Shown piece after piece: positions 1-4,205 of a stretch of DNA of 9,190 nucleotides. A program made the position numbers and the translations under genes. Position 1 is the stretch's first letter; the number at the start of each line of letters is the position of its first letter. The notes under the pieces were generated by a model, which did no database searches, was not told where the DNA came from, and saw only the letters and a list, made by a program, of their open reading frames with translations. The stretch is from NCBI GenBank assembly GCA_031392925.1, contig JANMVV010000036.1:1-9190 (forward strand), given 5' to 3'. The stretch comes from JAGNNV01 sp031392925. Its GTDB lineage: Bacteria; Acidobacteriota; Vicinamibacteria; Fen-336; JAGNNV01.

Positions 1-1
1 T

Positions 2-115
2 GAGCAAGCGCACTGTGACGTCGAGTGGCGGCCTCTGCCTGGGGTGGGACACTTTGTGAGCCTGGAGGCGCCGGAGCGATTGGTGGCGGAGCTGCGCACG
101 GTCCTTGCCCGGTGA
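2..115 (+). CDS. alpha/beta-hydrolase, C-terminal end only (5' end outside window)
   Basis: An open frame enters from the left edge (codons start at base 2) and stops with TGA at 113-115, giving 37 visible residues. The sequence around GVGHFVSLEAPERLV looks like the end of alpha/beta-hydrolase fold enzymes, where the His after G-x-G is the catalytic-triad histidine and is followed by an E-x-P-E-x-L/V helix. The substrate cannot be told from this fragment. The stop lies 17 bases before the first attC site, the usual layout of a gene inside an integron cassette, so I infer it is the gene of the cassette preceding cassette A. The family call rests on the short His motif and the C-terminal helix pattern only. 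Confidence 0.6.
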   Translation, partial: EQAHCDVEWRPLPGVGHFVSLEAPERLVAELRTVLAR

Positions 116-132
116 ATCTCTGAGAAGACGCC

Positions 133-207
133 GGAGAACAATGCAATGAACCTGACGAAGTCCACGCAGACGGCCCGGGGCCTTCGCAGGTTATTCCGGT
201 GTTGGAC
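133..207 (+). repeat. attC recombination site 1 (closes the hydrolase cassette)
   Basis: This 75-base site opens with GGAGAAC (133-139) and closes with the core GTTGGAC (201-207), which fits GTTRRRY. The inner arms pair perfectly: AACCTG (149-154) with CAGGTT (187-192), and CGAAG (156-160) with CTTCG (182-186). This leaves A155 unpaired on one arm, like the extrahelical base that gives folded attC its strand polarity. The 16-base stretch at 160-175 is identical to 519-534 in attC site 2. The opening GGAGAAC is not a standard RYYYAAC. If the upstream cassette is intact, its own left core should read GTTCTCC, outside the window. Confidence 0.8.
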
Positions 208-560
208 GGAGCGCGGGACCGACCGAATGCGCATTTGTGGCCCGACCCTCAGCGGTCCTGGAAGGCCTCTCGTGGGAGGTCCCAATGAAACGGCCCAGCA
301 GGGATCTCGGAGAGGGCGAGGCCTCTCACGTCGGGTTCGGTTGTCTGGGAGCTTGCTCGACCATCTTCCAGAGACGGTTGGCGGGGCCTCGACCATCTCC
401 TCACAATCACCCTTCCCGTCGCTCAACCGCTTTGAGAAAACAGCAGGTTGGCGCTCCCCCGTAGGGACTCCACGGACATGAGTGAACGCCCGTCCAACAA
501 AGGAATGAACCCGACGAGGTCCACGCAGACGGCCGTGGGCCCTCGCGGCTTAGTGCAGTG
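202..560 (+). mobile_element. integron gene cassette A (no recognised gene)
   Basis: The limits are the G/TT crossover points: T202 in the core of attC site 1 and G560 in the core of attC site 2. On circularisation G560 joins TTGGAC to give GTTGGAC, the exact complement of the GTCCAAC at 492-498, so the cassette is self-consistent. It is 359 bases long, of which about 284 lie between the two attC sites. No reading frame in it resembles a family I know. The best-supported small frame is listed separately (285-464). It may be a gene-less cassette or one carrying a regulatory element. Confidence 0.78.
285..464 (+). CDS. possible small cassette protein, 59 aa, unrecognised
   Basis: This ATG frame was chosen because it has the only good ribosome binding site in cassette A: GGGAGG at 274-279, five bases before the ATG. 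The product would be 59 residues, Arg/Pro/Ser-rich, with no signal peptide, no membrane segment and no familiar motif. A competing frame is open across the same DNA (ATG at 227, stop at 479-481, 84 residues), without a clear ribosome binding site. Third-position GC is not clearly higher in one frame than the other, so neither shows convincing coding bias. Treat this as the most likely frame if the cassette is coding at all. Confidence 0.25.
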   Translation: MKRPSRDLGEGEASHVGFGCLGACSTIFQRRLAGPRPSPHNHPSRRSTALRKQQVGAPP

Positions 561-566
561 TTCGAC
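492..566 (+). repeat. attC recombination site 2 (closes cassette A)
   Basis: This 75-base site, the same length as site 1, opens with GTCCAAC (492-498, fits RYYYAAC) and closes with GTTCGAC (560-566). CGAGG (515-519) pairs with CCTCG (541-545). AACCCG (508-513) pairs with CGGCTT (546-551) with one mismatch. A514 is unpaired between the two stems, at the same relative position as A155 in site 1. GTCCAAC is the exact reverse complement of the core of site 1, which is the left end of the same cassette. Confidence 0.85.
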
Positions 567-600
567 GGGCCTCGGAGATTGCGCGGCGGCTAGCTAGTCC

Positions 601-936
601 ATGTCAGGCATGCTGGACCCTCTCGGCTTTCTGGTGGTCCTGCTGCTCGCAGCCGCCTGGAGTTCGCCGCTCTACGCGATTCTGAGCGTCCCCGGCGTTG
701 CGGCCTGCGCGCTCATCCCCTTCGTGGGAGAATTGAGGGCATGGAAAACCAGTACACAGGAGTCTTTGAGCACGTCGACAACTGGTGGACGGGGTTCGTC
801 GAGGAGTTGCCTGGGTGCAATGTCCAGGAGGCCACGCTTGATGAGGCCCGGGCCAGCCTCAAAGAGGCTGTTCAGGACATTCTCCAGGCAAACCGCGAAT
901 TGGCGCGTCGTGAGGCGGAAGGTCATCAAGTTCTGA
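601..936 (+). CDS. doubtful hydrophobic ORF upstream of and overlapping hicB
   Basis: ATG at 601 opens 35 bases inside cassette B and the frame runs 111 codons, but its last 196 bases overlap hicB in another frame. The first 45 or so residues look protein-like: two hydrophobic stretches (about residues 8-20 and 24-42) split by WSSPLY, and codons rich in third-position G/C. After the hicB start the translation turns Ser/Arg-rich and looks random. There is no good ribosome binding site. It could be a small two-helix membrane protein that has lost its own 3' end, or a chance frame in the hicBA leader. I favour chance or a remnant. Confidence 0.2.
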   Translation: MSGMLDPLGFLVVLLLAAAWSSPLYAILSVPGVAACALIPFVGELRAWKTSTQESLSTSTTGGRGSSRSCLGAMSRRPRLMRPGPASKRLFRTFSRQTANWRVVRRKVIKF

Positions 937-965
937 GGGAGCTCTTGGCCATACCCGTCGCATGA
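741..965 (+). CDS. hicB: HicB-type antitoxin, 74 aa
   Basis: HicB antitoxins bind and neutralise the HicA mRNA interferase and often help repress their own operon. The N-terminal half shows the HicB partial RNase H-like fold: Y-T-G-V-F-E, then G-F-V-E-E-L-P-G-C (about residues 18-26), then a T-x-x-E-A helix, matching the family's pattern of P-x-L-P-G-C followed by an E-A-rich helix. At 74 residues it is the short form. The C-terminal third is a charged helix with no recognisable helix-turn-helix or ribbon-helix-helix, so DNA binding is not evident. GGGAG at 726-730 is a plausible ribosome binding site. The stop overlaps the hicA start as ATGA, indicating translational coupling. Antitoxin before toxin is the reverse of the E. 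coli order but common elsewhere. Confidence 0.88.
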   Translation: MENQYTGVFEHVDNWWTGFVEELPGCNVQEATLDEARASLKEAVQDILQANRELARREAEGHQVLRELLAIPVA

Positions 966-1153
966 AACGGGTGGACCTTCTCCGCCATCTTGCCGAGCAT
1001 GGCTGCGAATTGTTTCGAGAGGGCGGGCGCCACACCATCTATTGGAATCCTACGAACCGAAAGACGTCGGCGGTTCCACGCCACAGCGAGATCGTTGGAC
1101 CGACTGCGGCGAACATCTGTAAGGACCTTGGTATCCCAAAGCCGGGCGCGTAG
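962..1153 (+). CDS. hicA: HicA-type mRNA interferase toxin, 63 aa
   Basis: HicA toxins are small double-stranded-RNA-binding-fold ribonucleases that cut mRNA and stop translation unless held by HicB. The sequence is family-typical: K-R-x-D-L-L-R-H-L at the N-terminus, G-G-R-H-T-I-Y with the expected catalytic histidine at residue 24, then V-P-R-H-S-E-I (38-44) and a C-terminal helix ending in I-C-K-D-L-G-I. The length is normal for the family and the toxin appears intact. The start is fixed by the 4-base ATGA overlap with hicB. GAGGGAG at 935-941 is too far upstream to serve as its own ribosome binding site, so translation probably depends on hicB. The stop lies 21 bases before attC site 3, confirming that the pair is cassette cargo. 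Confidence 0.92.
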   Translation: MKRVDLLRHLAEHGCELFREGGRHTIYWNPTNRKTSAVPRHSEIVGPTAANICKDLGIPKPGA

Positions 1154-1174
1154 GCGAGCATCCTCGCAAGCACC

Positions 1175-1284
1175 GTCGAACAATCGGATGAACCTGAGGG
1201 ACCGCTAGGGTGTGCCCCCTTCGCCTTCCGCTCATGGGGGCAGTCGTTGAGGGCAGCCCTCGCAGGTGAACCCGGGTGTTATGC
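1175..1284 (+). repeat. attC recombination site 3 (closes cassette B; long form)
   Basis: This 110-base site opens with GTCGAAC (1175-1181), the exact complement of the core at 560-566, and closes with GTTATGC (1278-1284). Inner pairing: ACCTG (1192-1196) with CAGGT (1263-1267), and AGGG (1197-1200) with CCCT (1257-1260), leaving C1261-G1262 unpaired. The longer centre holds an extra perfect 7-base inverted repeat, TGCCCCC (1213-1219) with GGGGGCA (1236-1242). Known attC sites vary mainly in this central part, so the extra length is not disqualifying. The core GTTATGC departs from GTTRRRY at the fifth base. Confidence 0.75.
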
Positions 1285-2134
1285 GGACCAGGGAGGGTCA
1301 AGGAGGATCCCATGAAGAACGTTGCTGCGTCCCGCCCGCTGACGCTGTATCTCGTTCTTGTCTTCGTAGGGTTCTGGGGCTGCCTGGCGCTCGGCACCGT
1401 AGCTGGCTTCCGCTTCTGGGTGCCCATACTGGGCGCCTTCGCACCGGCGGCGGCTGCCCTCATAGTAGTGGCCTTCGAGCAGGGGGAGCCGGCCGCGCGC
1501 GATCTCATCCGTCGCTTGTTTGCCTGGCGCGTTCATCCCGCTTGGTACCTGGCCGCTGTCGGGATACCAGTAGTCCAGAACCTCTGTGCTATAGGCACTG
1601 CGGCCGCGAGTGGCTCATTCACTCTCGCTCGGGTTCCACCTGTCCTGCCTGTCTTGCCCGCCATGTGGACGGTATTTCTCTTTGCGGCCGGCGAGGAAGT
1701 GGGCTGGCGCGGCTTCTTGCTGCCCCGTCTCCTCGCGACTCGTGGAGCCGTGTCCGCTAGCATCCTCGTTGGGGTTATCCACGCCGTGTGGCACTGGCCG
1801 CTCATCGTGCTGCCTCATCAATATCTGAGTGGCGTACCGCTCGTCGCCTTTTCAGTCTTCGTTGTCTCCGAGGCGTTCCTTTTCACCTGGCTCTCCCAGA
1901 ACACTGGCGGCAGTGTTCTGCTGGCGGCACTTCTCCACGGCTCTAGCAATGGGGCGATGCTGTTCTACGGCGGGATTGCACCGGAGCTGGCGCCATGGCT
2001 GAAGGCTTCCATCTCTGCGCTGACGGCTGTCGTTTTAGTGCTGACATGTGGTCCCCTTCTGCGAGCAGGCCGCATAACCACGAGATGAAGCTGACGAGGA
2101 CGTTCGCTGCCGCACCTCGCGGCTTATCTCGGTG
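1279..2134 (+). mobile_element. integron gene cassette C carrying a CPBP membrane protease
   Basis: It is bounded by T1279 (core of attC site 3) and G2134 (core of attC site 4), 856 bases. Closing it restores GTTATGC, the exact complement of GCATAAC at 2072-2078. It holds a single gene starting 28 bases after the left core and ending inside its own attC, the compact layout typical of cassettes. Compared with the exporter genes to the right, its gene uses noticeably more A/T-ending codons (CTA, ATA, AGT, GTA), consistent with acquisition from a different background. Confidence 0.85.
1312..2088 (+). CDS. CPBP-family intramembrane metalloprotease (CAAX/Abi type), 258 aa
   Basis: CPBP proteins are inner-membrane glutamate-dependent proteases related to CAAX prenyl proteases. 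Bacterial members act in bacteriocin self-immunity or maturation, but most have unknown substrates. All three family motifs are present: E-E-V-G-W-R-G-F with Glu128, Glu129 and Arg133; H157 in H-A-V-W-H-W; and H209 with N213 in H-G-S-S-N. Several hydrophobic segments (about residues 10-30, 36-54, 76-98, 112-127, 147-165, 175-195, 202-222, 232-250) fit a multi-pass protein. The start at 1312 was chosen for AAGGAGG at 1300-1306; an upstream GTG at 1276 would begin inside the attC core. The TGA (2086-2088) lies inside attC site 4. Active-site residues look intact. Its role as a cassette (immunity, phage defence or envelope processing) is inference. Confidence 0.9.
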   Translation: MKNVAASRPLTLYLVLVFVGFWGCLALGTVAGFRFWVPILGAFAPAAAALIVVAFEQGEPAARDLIRRLFAWRVHPAWYLAAVGIPVVQNLCAIGTAAASGSFTLARVPPVLPVLPAMWTVFLFAAGEEVGWRGFLLPRLLATRGAVSASILVGVIHAVWHWPLIVLPHQYLSGVPLVAFSVFVVSEAFLFTWLSQNTGGSVLLAALLHGSSNGAMLFYGGIAPELAPWLKASISALTAVVLVLTCGPLLRAGRITTR

Positions 2135-2140
2135 TTAGGC
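2072..2140 (+). repeat. attC recombination site 4 (closes cassette C)
   Basis: This 69-base site opens with GCATAAC (2072-2078), the exact complement of the core at 1278-1284, and closes with GTTAGGC (2134-2140), a standard GTTRRRY. Inner pairing: AAGCTG (2088-2093) with CGGCTT (2120-2125) through one T-G wobble, and CGAGG (2095-2099) with CCTCG (2115-2119), leaving A2094 unpaired as in sites 1 and 2. It shares the CGAGG/CCTCGCGGCTT arms with site 2 but has a different loop. The next intact cassette should end with GCCTAAC, which I do not find downstream. Confidence 0.88.
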
Positions 2141-2173
2141 CGGCATCATGGAGCACCCACGGGAGGAAAGAGA

Positions 2174-2299
2174 ATGATGAAGATTCAGTATCTTGAGATA
2201 GTGACGAGAGACGGTGGACCTGACGCTGGGCTCGGCCACGCGCGAACTGCCACCCTGGCGGGCGGTGGGCTCGTGGAACAGTGTAGAAACCGGCCCTAG
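2174..2299 (+). pseudogene. VOC-family (glyoxalase-like) gene remnant in a truncated cassette
   Basis: A good ribosome binding site (GGAGG, 2162-2166) precedes ATG ATG, and the first 13 residues (IQYLEIVTRD at the core) match my memory of the N-terminus of small VOC-superfamily proteins of about 115-120 residues. The next part, P-D-A-G-L-G-H-A-R-T-A then G-G-G-L-V, also matches that family, but about 20 residues that normally lie between are missing. After G-G-G-L-V (near base 2275) homology ends and the frame stops at 2297-2299 after 41 residues, so most of the beta-strand fold and its metal ligands are absent. It starts 33 bases after the attC site 4 core, as a cassette gene should, but no closing attC follows. 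The family call is from remembered sequence pattern. A short functional peptide is possible but unlikely. Confidence 0.58.
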
Positions 2300-2841
2300 C
2301 GGCAGGTCGGGGCGAGCATCTTCACCGTATCGACCTTAACCCGGCGGACGGGCAGGGTCTGCGTCTCGTCTGTCTTCACCTTCGCTGCGGGGCCCGCGAC
2401 CACGGGCTCGTCCGTCTTGGCACTCGCCTCCTTGTCGCGCGCTTCGACCTTCACCGTATTGTCCGGGCCGGCCTTGCCCGGTTCCTGCTTGACCTGCACG
2501 GTTCCGGAGCTCACGTCGGTGATCGCGCCGGTCACCTGAACCTTGTGTCCGAGGTGCCCGCGCATCAACTTCACCGAGTCCTGGCTGAGCCAGTAGATGA
2601 CGCCGGGAGCGCCACCCTTGAGCCCGGCCATGCCGTCGAGGGTGGCATTGGGCGCCGAAGACGTCGGCCCCGAGATCTCTTCCACGTTTGTGAGCACAAA
2701 GGAATTCTCCTTGTCGGTCACGACGCATCCGGAAATGGTGACGGTCGAGCCCTTTACGGAATCCTTGCTCGATTCGTGGGCGACGGCCACGGTAGTGAAG
2801 CCCAGGCTCAGGGCCAGGGTGGTCGATAGAAATTTGCTCAT
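2296..2841 (-). CDS. secreted/periplasmic protein of unknown function, 181 aa
   Basis: A clear signal peptide opens the protein: a short basic start, a hydrophobic core at about residues 8-20, then A-V-A at 19-21 as the likely cleavage site. The mature part begins with T-V-T-I-S-G-C-V-V-T-D, then F-V-L-T-N-V, and later Y-W-L-S-x-D and H-L-G-H-K-V-Q-V-T-G (about 96-105). This beta-strand pattern recalls small OB-fold-like exported proteins frequent in Acidobacteria-like genomes, but I cannot name the family. The last 60 residues are Lys/Glu/Asp/Val-rich and probably disordered. GAGAGAG six bases before the ATG is a weak ribosome binding site. The gene is divergent from the exporter operon across 136 bases. 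Its stop overlaps the end of the VOC remnant tail-to-tail by three bases, so the array ends directly against it. Confidence 0.75.
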   Translation of the reverse strand: MSKFLSTTLALSLGFTTVAVAHESSKDSVKGSTVTISGCVVTDKENSFVLTNVEEISGPTSSAPNATLDGMAGLKGGAPGVIYWLSQDSVKLMRGHLGHKVQVTGAITDVSSGTVQVKQEPGKAGPDNTVKVEARDKEASAKTDEPVVAGPAAKVKTDETQTLPVRRVKVDTVKMLAPTCR

Positions 2842-2977
2842 GGTCTGCTCTCTCGTAGGTCGCGCCGGGATGACGCGCCCGAGGGCACGCGGAAGAGCCC
2901 CTGGCGCTCACACAGCAAGACCCGGGCCAGGGAACCTGCGCAGGCCTCCACACGTAGTATCCGGAAAGGGAGTCCCA
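2842..2977. promoter_or_regulatory. divergent intergenic region between the secreted protein and the exporter operon
   Basis: These 136 bases separate two divergent starts and must hold promoters for both directions if both transcripts begin here. I see no convincing -35/-10 pair and no strong palindromic operator. A short pair of GC-rich arms (GGGC/GCCC near 2883-2900) is too weak to call. GGGAG at 2968-2972 is the ribosome binding site of the adaptor gene. Confidence 0.4.
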
Positions 2978-4204
2978 TTGAAGCGCAAAGGTGTCCTCGT
3001 CGTGGCCGGTATCGTCATTGTGGCCGCGGCCATTGGCGGCGTGGTCGTGTCGCGTCGCGGGCCTCAGCCCACCGCCGTGCAGTCGGCCACGGTTTCCCGC
3101 GCGGACCTGCAGTCCAAGGTCACCGCGAACGGGAGGGTCCAGGCCCAGAAGAAGGTCGACATCTCGGCCACCATCGCCGGCCAGATCACGCGCCTCGCGG
3201 TCAAGGAAGGCGACCGGGTCCGCAAGGGTCAGCTGCTCCTCCAGATCGATGCGGTGAACCCGCGGGCCGCGGCGCGCAGCACCGAGGCCGGGGTTCTCGC
3301 CCTGATGCGCGATCTCGACTCCGCCCGCGCTCGGCTCGAACAGGCTCGGGACGATCTCAAGAGGACGGAGGAGAACTACAAGGCGTCCATCATCCCCGAG
3401 GCCGACTACCGGCGCGCGCAGACGAACCTCGCCAGCGCGGAAGCAGCGGTACAGGCTGCGCAGGGCCGCATTGATCAGGCGCGGGCGACCTCTGAAGGGG
3501 CGCGGGACACTCTGGCCAAAACCACGGTGCTCTCGCCCATGGACGGCACCATCACCGCGAAACGGGTCGAGGAAGGCGAGGTGGCGGTGGTGGGAGTCTT
3601 GAACCAGCCGGGAACCGTGCTCCTCACCGTCTCCGACATGTCGGTGGTTGAAACCGAGATGGAGGTGGACGAGACCTCGATCCCTTCGGTGAAGGTCTCG
3701 CAGGAGGCGCGAATCCGAATCGACGCGTACCCCAACCGGACGTTCAGCGGCGTGGTCACCGAGGTGGGTAACAGCCCCATCATCAACACGGGCACCCAGG
3801 CGGTCGCCATCAAGTTCAAGGTGAAGGTCCAGATCAAGGATCCGCCGGCGGACATCAAGCCGGGCCTCTCCGTGCAGGCGGACATCCTCACCGGCTTCCG
3901 TTCCCAGGCCCTCGTGATTCCCATCCAGGCCCTGGTGGTGCGCGATATCGAACTCAAGCCCGGCGACACGCCGAAGCCCGGCGCCCCTCGCGACGAGGAG
4001 GGCGTGTATCTGATCGAAGGCGACAAAGCGCGCTTCCAAAAGCTCAGGACGGGACTCCTTGGAGAGCTGTCGCTGGAGGTTCTCGAAGGCCTCAAGGGCG
4101 GCGAGATCCTGATCACCGGGCCCTTCAAGGCGCTGCGCGAGATCAAGCCGGGCGACCTCGTGAAGATCGAGAAGGCGAAGCCGAAGGACGGCTCGCCCCG
4201 CTGA
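2978..4204 (+). CDS. periplasmic adaptor (membrane fusion protein) of a MacA/HlyD-type exporter, 408 aa
   Basis: Adaptors of this family join an inner-membrane exporter to an outer-membrane channel. Domains in order: one N-terminal membrane anchor (about residues 5-25); first half of the lipoyl-like domain (about 57-92, with A-G-Q-I-T-R-L-A-V-K-E-G-D-x-V-R-K-G-Q-L-L); a long alpha-helical hairpin (about 94-180) rich in Ala, Arg and Glu; second lipoyl half (about 181-218, S-P-M-D-G-T-I-T); then beta-barrel and membrane-proximal domains, including V-I-P-I-Q-A-L-V. I chose TTG at 2978 because GGGAG lies five bases upstream and it directly precedes the K-R-K membrane anchor. The frame stays open far upstream, but that part lies under the divergent gene and is not protein-like. 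The next gene starts one base after its stop. No lipobox is visible. Confidence 0.9.
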   Translation: MKRKGVLVVAGIVIVAAAIGGVVVSRRGPQPTAVQSATVSRADLQSKVTANGRVQAQKKVDISATIAGQITRLAVKEGDRVRKGQLLLQIDAVNPRAAARSTEAGVLALMRDLDSARARLEQARDDLKRTEENYKASIIPEADYRRAQTNLASAEAAVQAAQGRIDQARATSEGARDTLAKTTVLSPMDGTITAKRVEEGEVAVVGVLNQPGTVLLTVSDMSVVETEMEVDETSIPSVKVSQEARIRIDAYPNRTFSGVVTEVGNSPIINTGTQAVAIKFKVKVQIKDPPADIKPGLSVQADILTGFRSQALVIPIQALVVRDIELKPGDTPKPGAPRDEEGVYLIEGDKARFQKLRTGLLGELSLEVLEGLKGGEILITGPFKALREIKPGDLVKIEKAKPKDGSPR

Positions 4205-4205
4205 C

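Larger units (their letters stand above)
561..1278 (+). mobile_element. integron gene cassette B carrying hicB-hicA
   Basis: It is bounded by T561 (core of attC site 2) and G1278 (core of attC site 3), 718 bases. Joining its ends restores GTTCGAC, the exact complement of GTCGAAC at 1175-1181. It carries a toxin-antitoxin pair 175 bases in from the left core, a longer lead than cassette genes usually have. This leaves room for a promoter of its own, as known for TA cassettes in chromosomal integrons, although I see no convincing -35/-10 pair. A hydrophobic open frame occupies part of that lead (601 onward). Confidence 0.85.

Noticed and set aside
146..481. 111-codon + strand frame spanning cassette A
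   Set aside because: It begins inside the attC stem and reads through the recombination core, its start has no ribosome binding site, and the product resembles nothing. The internal ATG at 227 is noted only as an alternative to the 285-464 frame.
926..1508. Two - strand frames opposite hicA and the start of the CPBP gene
   Set aside because: They cross an attC site and are antisense to well-supported genes, with no family resemblance.
133..2140. CRISPR array or simple dispersed repeats as an explanation for the four repeats
   Set aside because: The spacing is gene-sized and uneven, the units are imperfect stem-loops, and their ends obey the cassette core-matching rule.
2597..2977. Upstream in-frame extension of the adaptor gene
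   Set aside because: It lies under the divergent secreted-protein gene, is not protein-like, and the TTG at 2978 has a ribosome binding site and sits directly at the membrane anchor.
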